DNA of 17,389 bases, from contig JAGHVP010000059.1 of assembly GCA_018064305.1 (NCBI GenBank), positions 1 through 17,389 of the forward strand. The letters run 5' to 3'. This document shows positions 7,021 to 14,938 of the stretch, in pieces. The position numbers and the translations under genes were made by a program. Under the pieces are notes generated by a model. That model was not told the DNA's origin, ran no database searches, and was given only the letters and a program-made list of their open reading frames with translations. How positions within the stretch are numbered: position 1 is the first letter of the stretch; each line of letters begins with the position of its first letter. This DNA comes from Candidatus Equibacterium intestinale. Its GTDB lineage: Bacteria > Bacteroidota > Bacteroidia > Bacteroidales > UBA932.

Positions 7021-7644
7021 CTATTTCAGATAGTCTGAGGCCTGCGGCCCCTCATGAAACAGAAGGTCCAGGACTGAGAGGTCCGGGATAAAACCGTGCT
7101 TTGCCGAAAATACCTGGTAATACTCCTTGAATGTGAAAAGCCCTTCGGGAAGGCTCTTCTTGGGATGGATGGCGTACCGGAGGTCGCACGGATCCGCAGC
7201 ATCCAGAGTCTCGGAAGGTGCAACGAATCCACCGGTCACACCGAACCGTGTGCGCAGGTTCATCAGGGATGCGATGCACTCTGTGAGCTGCATGTTCAGG
7301 TCAAACAGGAACTCGTGGTGTGAATCGAGGACCGACTCTATGTCATCCCAATAATATTCGAAGAAAGGTGACGAGCGGTATGCCGATATGATGGCGTACT
7401 TGTGCTGGTGGAGCCACTCCCGCGACCAGTCTATGCGGATGTCTCGGATATGGCGTGACTCCCCGTGGCAGACTGGTATCTGCAGCACCTCGGGACCGCC
7501 TGCCGCATAAATCCGGCAGCGGTTGCGGTACGACTGCTTCTGATAGTTCTCACATGCCTCCACCAGCACGGAACCACCCCTTGCGGCTGCCATGAAGAAT
7601 GACACCGGAGGGAAGTAGGCCGTGCTTAGCAGGAGATGGTCCAA
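7021..7644 (-). CDS. WbqC-family protein
   Basis: This encodes 207 residues matching the WbqC-like family (Pfam WbqC). The signature N-terminus LLLSTAYFPPVSFF is followed by a conserved EACENYQKQSYRNRCRI region and DWSREWLHQHKYAIISAYRSSPFFEYYWDDIE. WbqC proteins are associated with polysaccharide and LPS loci, but their reaction is not established. The start is unusual. In this frame the only codons between the lpxA TAA and the conserved first residues are CCT, GTT and TTG, so TTG at 7644-7642 is the only plausible initiation codon unless ribosomes read through the lpxA stop. The next Met (residue 18) would remove the family signature. It is the last gene of the lpxD-lpxC-lpxA operon, which links it to the cell envelope. 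Confidence 0.8.
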   Translation of the reverse strand: MDHLLLSTAYFPPVSFFMAAARGGSVLVEACENYQKQSYRNRCRIYAAGGPEVLQIPVCHGESRHIRDIRIDWSREWLHQHKYAIISAYRSSPFFEYYWDDIESVLDSHHEFLFDLNMQLTECIASLMNLRTRFGVTGGFVAPSETLDAADPCDLRYAIHPKKSLPEGLFTFKEYYQVFSAKHGFIPDLSVLDLLFHEGPQASDYLK

Positions 7645-7650
7645 AACAGG

Positions 7651-8427
7651 TTATTTGCAGATTCCGCGCTTTGACGCTCTTATGAAGTCGGTGATGATCT
7701 TGGCGTGCTTGCTTTCAGGATAGAACTCGTCAATCACACGCAGGGCGTCTGATACATTCTTGTCGCTTTCGTAGATGATCTTGTAGATGGCCTTGATCTC
7801 TTCGATTTCCTCGATGGTGAACCCGCGACGGCGCAGTCCCACGATGTTGATGCCTTCATAGGTGATGGGGCGTCCTGCGCACAGCATATAGGGCGGAACG
7901 TCCTTGTTCACTGCGCTGGCACCGCCCACCATTGCATGGGCTCCGATCTTTGAGAACTGGTGCAGCATGGTGCCGCCGCCGATGATGGCCCAGTCGTCTA
8001 TGTCGGTCTCACCGGCTACGCCCACATGGCTGACTATGATGCAGTTGTCGCCGATACGGCAGTCATGTGCAATGTGTGCGTATGACATGATGAGGCAGTT
8101 ACTGCCCACTTTCGTGAGATACTTGCCGCTGGCTGCTGTGCCACGGTTGATGGTGGCGCACTCGCGGATTGTGGTGTTGTTGCCGATCTCCACCCACGAT
8201 TCCTCTCCGTCAAACTTGAGGTCCTGCGGTACAGCGCCCACGACAGCGCCGGGAAAGACGCTGCATCCGCTGCCCATGCGTACATATTCGTAGATTGTGG
8301 CGTGGGGGCCGATGTGGCAGTTGTCGCCGATCTCCACATTGTCGGCAATGTATGAGAAGGGTTCGATAACTACGTTCTTGCCGATTCTGGCGCCTGGATG
8401 GATGTAAGAGAGACTGTTCTGGTCCAT
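7651..8427 (-). CDS. lpxA: Acyl-ACP--UDP-N-acetylglucosamine O-acyltransferase
   Basis: This encodes 258 residues. LpxA transfers a 3-hydroxyacyl chain from ACP to the 3-OH of UDP-GlcNAc, the first step of lipid A synthesis, in the cytosol. The left-handed beta-helix appears as hexapeptide repeats such as IGKNVV, IGDNCHIGPHATI and VGSNCL from about residue 15 to 180. The catalytic region SYAHIAHDC contains His118 and His121, the latter equivalent to E. coli His125. A glycine at 169 aligns with the E. coli Gly173 chain-length ruler, so long acyl chains can fit. DVPPYMLCAGRP and the helical C-terminus follow. I chose the ATG at 8427 because it lies just after the lpxC stop; a Met 13 codons upstream would overlap lpxC. 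Confidence 0.95.
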   Translation of the reverse strand: MDQNSLSYIHPGARIGKNVVIEPFSYIADNVEIGDNCHIGPHATIYEYVRMGSGCSVFPGAVVGAVPQDLKFDGEESWVEIGNNTTIRECATINRGTAASGKYLTKVGSNCLIMSYAHIAHDCRIGDNCIIVSHVGVAGETDIDDWAIIGGGTMLHQFSKIGAHAMVGGASAVNKDVPPYMLCAGRPITYEGINIVGLRRRGFTIEEIEEIKAIYKIIYESDKNVSDALRVIDEFYPESKHAKIITDFIRASKRGICK

Positions 8428-8432
8428 ATTGT

Positions 8433-9335
8433 CTATTTGTTGTATTTTTCTGAAAGTATCCTGCATACCGCTGAATTCACGCGGTGACCGGTCTTGCTTG
8501 CAATGATTGTGCCTTTCAATGGCGCTCCCAGCAGTGCGAAATCGCCCAGGAGGTCGAGTGTCTTGTGGCGGACTATCTCGTCGGGGAAATGGAGCGTGAG
8601 GTTGTTGAGATATCCCTGACGGACTTCCAGCGGCCCTACGCCGAACAACTCCTGCATGCGGGCGAGTGTGGCGTCATCCACCGGATGCTCCACAATGACG
8701 ATGGCGTTTTCCACGTCACCGCCCTTGATAAGCCCTTTCGATGCCAGGAATTCAAGCTCGTGGAAGAAGCAGAATGTGCGGCACGGTGCAAGCTCTGCGG
8801 CATAGTCGATGCTGCTGTCATATCTGAAGCGCTGCACGCCCAGCACTTTCGAGTTGAAATCTGCGGTGAGGTCTACAGACAGGCTGTCTGCAGGCAGTAT
8901 CTCGATTGTGGCACCTGACTCTGCATCTTCATAGCGGAATGGTTCTGTTATCTCGAAATACTTGCGCGGCGCATCCTGCTCCTGCAGGCCGTCGGCCGTT
9001 ATGGCGCTTACGTATGGCATTGCGCTGCCGTCAAGAATCGGAACTTCCTGTGCATCGATCTCCACAATCATGTTGTCTATGCCCAGCCCTGCGGCTGCCG
9101 ACATCAGATGCTCTATTGTGCTGACAGAAGCCTCACCCTCTGAAACTGTGGTGCAGCGGGCTGTGGAAGAGACATTGCATGCCAGCGGGCGGACACGTGC
9201 ATCCGGGCCTATGTCGCTGCGGATGAACACGATGCCTGTGTCCTCTTCTGCAGGACGGATGGTCATGTGGGCGAAGGCGCCTGTATGGAGCCCTTTCCCT
9301 TCGAATGTATAGCTTTTCTTGAGTGTATGCTGCAT
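8433..9335 (-). CDS. lpxC: UDP-3-O-acyl-N-acetylglucosamine deacetylase, stand-alone (no FabZ domain)
   Basis: This encodes 300 residues. LpxC is the zinc-dependent deacetylase that commits UDP-3-acyl-GlcNAc to lipid A synthesis. The residues expected from the E. coli enzyme are all present: STIEHLMSA with Glu75 and zinc ligand His76, DGSAMPY, RTFCFFHELE with Thr187, RHKTLDLLGD with His257, Lys258 and Asp261, and GHRVNSA with His284. It ends at SEKYNK, immediately after the deacetylase domain. In most Bacteroidales LpxC is fused to a C-terminal FabZ dehydratase, giving about 460 residues. Here that domain is absent and lpxA starts five bases after the stop, so FabZ must be encoded elsewhere. 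It lies six bases downstream of lpxD and is clearly in the same operon. Confidence 0.95.
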   Translation of the reverse strand: MQHTLKKSYTFEGKGLHTGAFAHMTIRPAEEDTGIVFIRSDIGPDARVRPLACNVSSTARCTTVSEGEASVSTIEHLMSAAAGLGIDNMIVEIDAQEVPILDGSAMPYVSAITADGLQEQDAPRKYFEITEPFRYEDAESGATIEILPADSLSVDLTADFNSKVLGVQRFRYDSSIDYAAELAPCRTFCFFHELEFLASKGLIKGGDVENAIVIVEHPVDDATLARMQELFGVGPLEVRQGYLNNLTLHFPDEIVRHKTLDLLGDFALLGAPLKGTIIASKTGHRVNSAVCRILSEKYNK

Positions 9336-9341
9336 GATGTA

Positions 9342-10382
9342 TCAGTTCTTGTCTTCCTGTGTGGGGGCGGGTTTCGGCGCGGCCGGAGTTGCGCCGCTCT
9401 GTTTGAATTTGGCGTATGCGCGCATGAAGTGCATATATTCAAGGGCGGGATATCCCATATAGGTCTTTCCGCCTTCCTTCACGCTGTTGGCCATCACTGT
9501 CTGTGCTGCGAAAGTGGTGTTGGGTGCTACTGTGATATGCCCGCCAAGACCGCTCTTTCCGCCGAATACGCAGTGCTCTCCGATATGGGCGCTGCCGGCG
9601 ATTCCGGTCTGGGCTGCCATGACGGTGTTGGCACCCACTTCCACATTGTGTGCTATCTGGATGAGGTTGTCAAGCTTGACACCCCTGCGCACCACTGTAG
9701 AACCCATTGCCGCCCGGTCGATGGTGGTGTTGGCACCAACCTCCACGTCGTCTTCGATGACCACGTTGCCAGTCTGCTGGATTTTCTTGTAGGTCCCGTC
9801 TTCAAGGGGGGCGAACCCGAACCCGTCGGCTCCTATCACACATCCCGAATGGAGGATGCAGCGGTCTCCTACCTGGCAGTCGTGGTATATGCTCACATTG
9901 GGGTAGATGATGACATTGTCGCCTATCGTAACGTCAGGTCCGATGTAGACCTGGGGGTATATCTGGCAGTTGCGGCCCACCTTCGCTCCTTTCTCAATCA
10001 CCGAGAAGGTGCCCACGTATGTGCCGCGGCCCACCTTGCCGCTTATCCTGCAGCGGGTGAAAAGCCTGCCGAGGAAGCTTGACCTGCGGTTGCTCTTCCT
10101 GAGTGATGCTATATAGTTGAGCATCTCGGCCACTGCTGCATATGCGTCGTCGACCACAATCATAGTGGCCTTCACCTCCTGCCTGGGCTTGAAGGTGCGG
10201 TTCACCAGCAGTATGGATGCGTTGGTGGTGTATACGTACTTCTCATACTTCGGGTTGGCATAGAAGCAGACATTGCCCGGTCTGCCATACTCGATGCGGG
10301 CGGCGGATGTGGCTGTTGCATCGGGATTTCCGATGATATCGCCGTTCAAACGCTCCGCTATTTCTCTTGCTGTCATTTTCAT
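9342..10382 (-). CDS. lpxD: UDP-3-O-(3-hydroxyacyl)glucosamine N-acyltransferase
   Basis: This encodes 346 residues. LpxD adds the second, N-linked hydroxyacyl chain to UDP-3-acyl-glucosamine in lipid A synthesis. The N-terminal uridine-binding domain (about 1-105, MTAREIAERLNGDIIGNPDA and GNVCFYANPKYEKYVYTT) is followed by a long left-handed beta-helix of hexapeptide repeats. The latter includes VIGADGFGFAP, GANTTIDRAAMGST and DNLIQIAHNVEVG with the catalytic His245. The tail after MRAYAKFKQ is short and low in complexity (proline- and alanine-rich) in place of a long helix. It is the first gene of the minus-strand lipid A operon. Two starts, ATG 10382 and ATG 10376, are two codons apart; a TACTTTTG box at 10395-10388 would place the transcript start close to them, and no matching -33 box is obvious. 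Confidence 0.95.
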   Translation of the reverse strand: MKMTAREIAERLNGDIIGNPDATATSAARIEYGRPGNVCFYANPKYEKYVYTTNASILLVNRTFKPRQEVKATMIVVDDAYAAVAEMLNYIASLRKSNRRSSFLGRLFTRCRISGKVGRGTYVGTFSVIEKGAKVGRNCQIYPQVYIGPDVTIGDNVIIYPNVSIYHDCQVGDRCILHSGCVIGADGFGFAPLEDGTYKKIQQTGNVVIEDDVEVGANTTIDRAAMGSTVVRRGVKLDNLIQIAHNVEVGANTVMAAQTGIAGSAHIGEHCVFGGKSGLGGHITVAPNTTFAAQTVMANSVKEGGKTYMGYPALEYMHFMRAYAKFKQSGATPAAPKPAPTQEDKN

Positions 10383-10413
10383 AAGCGCAAAAGTAATATA
10401 TTTATTGCAATAA

Positions 10414-10445
10414 TTTGGTGTTTTTAATTATATGTGGTACATTTG
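10414..10445 (+). promoter_or_regulatory. Promoter for the rimP-nusA-infB operon
   Basis: TTTG at 10414-10417 is followed after 20 bases by TACATTTG at 10438-10445, an excellent fit to TTTG / TAnnTTTG. Transcription should start around 10450, a few bases before a hairpin and U run in the leader. Confidence 0.75.
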
Positions 10446-10456
10446 CAACATGATTT

Positions 10457-10484
10457 GAGGGGCTTGCGAGAGCCCCTCTTTTTT
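10457..10484 (+). terminator. Terminator-like hairpin in the rimP-nusA-infB leader (possible attenuator)
   Basis: GAGGGGCT (10457-10464) pairs perfectly with AGCCCCTC (10471-10478) around TGCGAG and is followed directly by six T (10479-10484). It lies only about 12 bases after the -7 element and 11 bases before the rimP ATG. On the opposite strand no T run follows the hairpin and no upstream gene needs one, so it appears to act within this leader. It may attenuate the operon in response to NusA, or stabilise the mRNA 5' end. Confidence 0.55.
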
Positions 10485-10495
10485 ATAACTGACTT

Positions 10496-10966
10496 ATGAA
10501 ACAGCAAGACATACTCAAACAGGCGGCAGAGGAATACACAGCCTCACACGGCCTTTATGTGGTTGAAATAAAGGTTACTGCAGATAATGATATCGACATC
10601 ACCATCGAAGCCGACGAGCGTGACATCGCCCTGGACGACTGCGTGGATATGACCCGCTATATCGAAGAGCGCGTGAGCCGTGACGTGGAGGACTATTCCC
10701 TCACAATCGGGTCTGCCGGCCTTACTTCGCCCTTCAAGGTTAACCGCCAGTATAAAAAGTCTGTCGGCTCTGAAATACAGATCACCAGAGGCACAGGCGC
10801 CCGCCAGAAAGTGATGCTTGCTGCAGTGTCGGAAGACGGCATCGACGTCACATACGGGCAGAGCAGGGCTGTGGAAGGGAGCAAGAAGAAAGTGAAGGAG
10901 ACTGTCACAGAACACATCCCGTTCTCCGAGATCAAGTCTGCCAAGCCTGTCATCAAGTTTGAATAA
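10496..10966 (+). CDS. rimP: Ribosome maturation factor RimP
   Basis: This encodes 156 residues. RimP binds free 30S subunits and is needed for late assembly steps in 16S rRNA maturation. The N-terminal alpha/beta domain contains LYVVEIKVTADNDIDITIEA and a helix with the conserved acidic stretch DDCVDMTRYIEE. YSLTIGSAGLTSPFK near residues 68-82 matches the family motif YxLEVSSPGL, with SA in place of SP. The C-terminal SH3-like domain holds the VML and IKSAKPVIKF strands. It heads the rimP-nusA-infB order seen in most bacteria, and nusA begins 39 bases after its stop. The leader upstream carries a hairpin with a U run. Confidence 0.93.
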   Translation: MKQQDILKQAAEEYTASHGLYVVEIKVTADNDIDITIEADERDIALDDCVDMTRYIEERVSRDVEDYSLTIGSAGLTSPFKVNRQYKKSVGSEIQITRGTGARQKVMLAAVSEDGIDVTYGQSRAVEGSKKKVKETVTEHIPFSEIKSAKPVIKFE

Positions 10967-11005
10967 TCAAATAATAATCATATTCATAAATCTTTAAAAC
11001 CAAAA

Positions 11006-12256
11006 ATGAAAGTTTTAAATCTTGTCGGCACATTTGCCGAATTCAAAGAGGGTAAGAACATCGACCGCCCCACAATGATGAGCGTTCTTGAGGAGGCGTT
11101 CCGCGCACAGCTCGAGAGGATGTACGGCGAAGACGCCAACTTCGACATCATCATCAACATCGACAAGGGTGACTTCGAAATCTGGCGTACACGCGAGGTT
11201 GTTGAGGAAGTGGAGAATCCCGCAACACAGATTTCACTGGAAGACGTTCACAAAATCGACGATTCATACGATGTAGGTGAGGACTTCACCGAGGAAGTGA
11301 AGCTCGAGAGCTTCGGCCGCCGCGGTATCCTCAACATCCGCCAGAACCTTTCAGGCCGCATCATGGACATCGAGAAGGCAAACCTCTACAACAAATATAA
11401 AGAGCGCATCGGTGAGATCTTCGTGGGCCAGGTTCATCAGTCATGGAAGAAAGAGACCATCCTGTTCGACGAGAACAAGAACGAGCTGGTGCTTCCCAAG
11501 TCAGAGCAGATCCCTACCGACTTCTTCCACAAGGATGATACTGTAAAGGCTATCATCAAGGATGTGGAGATGAAGAACAACAATCCCGTCATCACACTGT
11601 CGCGTACATCCAGCGTTTTCCTGGAGAAGCTGTTCGAGCAGGAGGTTCCCGAGATCTTCGACGGCCTCATCACCATCAAGAAGGTGGTACGTATCCCCGG
11701 TGAACGTGCAAAGGTTGCAGTTGAGTCATACGACGACCGCATCGACCCTGTAGGAGCATGCGTAGGTATGAAGGGTGCACGTATCCACGGCATCGTGAAA
11801 GAGCTCCGCAACGAGAATATCGATGTCATCAACTACACCACCAACAAGCAGCTCCTTATCCAGCGCGCCCTCTCACCCGCCAAGATCTCTTCAATGAGCT
11901 TCGACGAGGAGAACAAGACCGTTCAGGTTTACCTCAAGCCTTCTGAGGTCTCTATCGCTATCGGAAAGAACGGCTGCAACATCAAGCTTGCAGGTCAGCT
12001 TATCGACTATCAGATTGATGCATACCGTGATATCGAAGACCAGGACGTTGCCGAGGAAGAAGACGTACTGCTGGAAGACTTCCGCGATGAGATCGACGGC
12101 TGGATCATCGACGCACTCAAGGGCATCGGCCTTGACACTGCCAAGAGCGTGCTGGCTCTCTCGGTAGCTGAAATCAGCCACCGTGCCGACCTCGAGGACG
12201 AGACAGTCGAGGAGGTCCAGAAGATTCTGCGCGCAGAATTCGAGGACGAGGAGTAA
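11006..12256 (+). CDS. nusA: Transcription termination/antitermination factor NusA
   Basis: This encodes 416 residues. NusA binds RNA polymerase near the RNA exit channel and promotes pausing, intrinsic termination and, with partners, rRNA antitermination. The N-terminal polymerase-binding domain (about 1-130) is followed by an S1 domain (GEIFVGQVHQSW to VITLSRTS, 136-202), KH1 (RIPGERAKVAVE and DPVGACVGMKGARIHGIVKEL, about 229-277) and KH2 (VYLKPSEVSIAIGKNGCNIKLAGQL, about 308-332). A single acidic helix-hairpin-helix-like segment (about 360-411, DEIDGWIIDALKGIGLDTAKS) takes the place of the duplicated acidic repeats of E. coli. NusA represses its own operon in several bacteria, which fits the hairpin upstream of rimP. 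Confidence 0.97.
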   Translation: MKVLNLVGTFAEFKEGKNIDRPTMMSVLEEAFRAQLERMYGEDANFDIIINIDKGDFEIWRTREVVEEVENPATQISLEDVHKIDDSYDVGEDFTEEVKLESFGRRGILNIRQNLSGRIMDIEKANLYNKYKERIGEIFVGQVHQSWKKETILFDENKNELVLPKSEQIPTDFFHKDDTVKAIIKDVEMKNNNPVITLSRTSSVFLEKLFEQEVPEIFDGLITIKKVVRIPGERAKVAVESYDDRIDPVGACVGMKGARIHGIVKELRNENIDVINYTTNKQLLIQRALSPAKISSMSFDEENKTVQVYLKPSEVSIAIGKNGCNIKLAGQLIDYQIDAYRDIEDQDVAEEEDVLLEDFRDEIDGWIIDALKGIGLDTAKSVLALSVAEISHRADLEDETVEEVQKILRAEFEDEE

Positions 12257-12307
12257 TCTTCCGCCCAACATATTTTAATAGAATAATTAACGAATAAACA
12301 ATACTCT

Positions 12308-14938
12308 ATGATCAGGATAAACAAGGTACAGAAAGAATTCAACATAGGTTTGGGAACAATAGAAGAGTTCCTGAAGAAGAAAGGCATTGACATCGAGGTT
12401 AAACCCAACACTCAGATTGAAGATGACATCTATGACTTGATTGCAAAGGAGTTCGCCAAAGAGCACGACCTCAAGGAGCAGTCGAAGAAGGTGGCCATCA
12501 AAGTTAAAGGCCTCACAGAAAAAGAGAGCGCCAAGGCAGTCGAGGAGGTTGAGGAGGAGCTCTTCATCAAGAGCAATCTTGTGGAGAAACCCACTCTTCC
12601 CAAGAGCGAAAGTGCCACTGTACCTGCACCTGAGCCCGCACCTGCACCCAAACCGGAGCCCGCTCCGGCACCGGCCCCCGAACCAGAACCTGTAAAACAG
12701 GCACCCGTGGAGAAAGAGAAGACAGCCGAGCCCGAGATCAAGGTTCTCGGCAAGATAGATCTTGATGCTCACAGGAAGGTTGAGAAGAAGCCGGAGCCGC
12801 AGCCCGAGAAACCTGCCGCTCCTGCAAAGCCTGCAGAAACGGTTGAGCCTGTTGCAGAGGCTCCTGCAAAACCTGTCATAGAGCATATCGAAACCAGAGT
12901 CGAAGAGCTGAAGGGTCCTGCCATCATCGGTAAGATAGAGCTCCCCGTAGAAAAGCCCGCCCATTCGAAGGATCATCACGAAAAGACCAAGAAACGTGAG
13001 AGAATCCATAAGAACGGGGCGAAGGTCGACATCAACCAGCCAGGCGGATACAATGCCGCTCCCGGTGCAGGCAACAACAAGCCGCAGAATGCCAAGGGTG
13101 GAAAGAACCAGAAAGGCAAGAAATCACGCGACCAGTTCGTGCGCCCCGAGGTAGAAGACGACGAGGTTCAGAAACAGATCAAAGAGACCTACGCCCGCAT
13201 GCTTGAGGGCAAGGGCAAGACCAAGGGCAGCAAGCACCGCCGCGAGAAACGCGAGATGTTCGAACAGAAACTCGCAGAAGAGCAGGAGCAGGAGATGCTT
13301 ACCAGCAACATCCTGAAAGTTACCGAGTTCGTGACAGTGAACGAGCTTGCCATCATGATGAACAACACCCCCGTCACCAAGGTTATCGAGGCCTGCATGA
13401 ACCTCGGTCTGATGGTTTCCATCAACCAGCGTCTCGATGCAGAGGCACTTGTGCTTGTGGCAGAGGAGTTCGGATACAAGATAGAGTTCACTACTGCAGA
13501 TGACCAGAGCGCCATCGAGCAGGAGGATGATTCAGAAGAGGATCTCGTAGAGCGTCCCCCTGTAATCACCGTGATGGGCCACGTAGACCATGGTAAGACA
13601 TCTCTGCTGGACTATATCCGCAAGACAAATGTCATAGCCGGTGAGGCCGGTGGTATCACACAGCACATCGGTGCATACAACGTGAAGATGCCCGACGGCC
13701 GACACATCACATTCCTCGACACCCCCGGTCACGAAGCGTTCACTGCAATGCGTGCCCGTGGTGTGAAGCTCACCGATATCGCCATCATCATCATCGCGGC
13801 CGACGACGCAGTGATGCCCCAGACCATTGAGGCAATCAACCATGCACAGGCGGCCGGCGTTCCTATGGTATTCGCTATCAACAAGATAGACAAGCCGGGC
13901 GCAAACCCCGAGAAGATCAAGGAGCAGCTTGCGAATATGAATATCCTTGTAGAGGACTGGGGCGGCAACTACCAGTGCCAGGAAATTGCAGCAAAGAAGG
14001 GTACAAACGTAGAGAAGCTGCTTGAGAAAGTGCTGCTCGAGGCAGACCTTCTGGAACTCAAGGCCAATCCGAACAAGCGTGCAGTAGGAAGTGTGGTTGA
14101 GTCGTCTCTCGACAAGGGGCGCGGATATCTTGCTACAGTGCTTGTACAGCAGGGTTCTCTCCATGTCGGTGATGTAATGCTCTCCGGCTGCTTTACTGGT
14201 AAAGTCAAGGCTATGTTCAACGAACGCGGCCAGAAAGTTACCGAGGCAGGTCCCTCTACTCCTGTATCTGTGCTTGGTCTGAACGGAGCTCCCGCCGCAG
14301 GTGACAAGTTCAACGTTCTCGAAGACGAGCGTGAGGCCAAGGATATCGCAAACAAGCGCGAGCAGCTGCTCCGTATCCAGGGTATCAAGACTCAGACACA
14401 CGTCACTCTGGAAGAGATCGGCCGCCGTATCGCCATCGGCAACTTCAAGGAACTCAAGATTGTGCTCAAGGGTGATGTCGACGGTTCTATCGAGGCCCTC
14501 ACCGATTCACTCATCAAACTTTCTACCGAGGAGGTGAATGTAAGCGTCATCCACAAGGCTGTCGGAGCAATTTCCGAGTCTGATGTGCTGCTTGCTGCTG
14601 CATCCAACGCCATCATCATCGGTTTTCAGGTACGTCCCTCTGCCGAGGCACGCCGCCAGGCCGAGAAGGAAGGCATCGAAATCCGTCTGTACTCAGTCAT
14701 CTACGATGCAATCAACGAGGTCAAGGACGGTATCGAGGGTATGCTTGCTCCGGAGGAGAAGGAAGAGGTTACTGCAACCGCAGAGGTACGCGAGACATTC
14801 AAGATCAGCAAGGTCGGTACAATTGCCGGTGCAATGGTCAAGGAAGGCAAGCTCACACGTACATCGAAGGTGCGCGTGATCCGCGACGGTATCGTGGTCT
14901 ATACAGGCAACCTCGGCTCCCTCAAGCGTTTCAAGTAA
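12308..14938 (+). CDS. infB: Translation initiation factor IF-2, ended early by an in-frame TAA
   Basis: As read, this encodes 876 residues. IF2 is the GTPase that delivers fMet-tRNA to the 30S subunit and drives subunit joining. An IF2_N-type helix bundle at 1-50 (MIRINKVQKEFNIGLGTIEE) is followed by a Pro/Ala/Glu-rich and basic linker, a second IF2_N domain (about 332-395), and the G domain. The G domain contains GHVDHGKTS at 424-432, GGITQHIGAY, DTPGHEAF at 471-478 and NKID at 525-528. Domains II, III and C2 follow. The ORF stops after GSLKRFK at TAA 14936-14938. Normal IF2 continues with D-DVKEV, and the next 39 codons here encode exactly that missing end in the same frame. The stop lies within the fMet-tRNA-binding C2 domain, so the truncated product should be defective. 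A sequence error, nonsense mutation or read-through are the options; full length would be 916 residues. Confidence 0.93.
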   Translation: MIRINKVQKEFNIGLGTIEEFLKKKGIDIEVKPNTQIEDDIYDLIAKEFAKEHDLKEQSKKVAIKVKGLTEKESAKAVEEVEEELFIKSNLVEKPTLPKSESATVPAPEPAPAPKPEPAPAPAPEPEPVKQAPVEKEKTAEPEIKVLGKIDLDAHRKVEKKPEPQPEKPAAPAKPAETVEPVAEAPAKPVIEHIETRVEELKGPAIIGKIELPVEKPAHSKDHHEKTKKRERIHKNGAKVDINQPGGYNAAPGAGNNKPQNAKGGKNQKGKKSRDQFVRPEVEDDEVQKQIKETYARMLEGKGKTKGSKHRREKREMFEQKLAEEQEQEMLTSNILKVTEFVTVNELAIMMNNTPVTKVIEACMNLGLMVSINQRLDAEALVLVAEEFGYKIEFTTADDQSAIEQEDDSEEDLVERPPVITVMGHVDHGKTSLLDYIRKTNVIAGEAGGITQHIGAYNVKMPDGRHITFLDTPGHEAFTAMRARGVKLTDIAIIIIAADDAVMPQTIEAINHAQAAGVPMVFAINKIDKPGANPEKIKEQLANMNILVEDWGGNYQCQEIAAKKGTNVEKLLEKVLLEADLLELKANPNKRAVGSVVESSLDKGRGYLATVLVQQGSLHVGDVMLSGCFTGKVKAMFNERGQKVTEAGPSTPVSVLGLNGAPAAGDKFNVLEDEREAKDIANKREQLLRIQGIKTQTHVTLEEIGRRIAIGNFKELKIVLKGDVDGSIEALTDSLIKLSTEEVNVSVIHKAVGAISESDVLLAAASNAIIIGFQVRPSAEARRQAEKEGIEIRLYSVIYDAINEVKDGIEGMLAPEEKEEVTATAEVRETFKISKVGTIAGAMVKEGKLTRTSKVRVIRDGIVVYTGNLGSLKRFK

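Noticed and set aside
8428..8466. Upstream ATG for lpxA adding 13 residues
   Set aside because: It overlaps the lpxC C-terminus, and the family start lies just after the lpxC stop.
9267..10082. Long plus-strand ORF of 271 codons opposite lpxD
   Set aside because: It lies entirely antisense to a well-conserved lpxD with all catalytic residues. The protein is rich in Cys, His and Gly as expected from reversed hexapeptide-repeat codons, and resembles no family.
12600..12720. Repetitive CCTGCACC/GAGCCC-type DNA in infB as a possible repeat array
   Set aside because: It is in-frame coding for the Pro-Ala-Glu linker of IF2, common in this protein. There are no spacers or conserved unit, so it is not CRISPR.
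12287..13009. Minus-strand ORF of 240 codons opposite the infB N-terminus
   Set aside because: It reflects the antisense of the Pro/Ala/Glu-rich linker and has no family resemblance.
13532..14401. Minus-strand ORF of 289 codons opposite the infB G domain
   Set aside because: It is a shadow of conserved infB codons with low stop frequency in the antisense frame and has no recognisable domain.
14936..14938. Reassignment of TAA to a sense codon in this organism
   Set aside because: Several other genes in the window end in TAA at the expected family C-terminus, so TAA works as a stop here.
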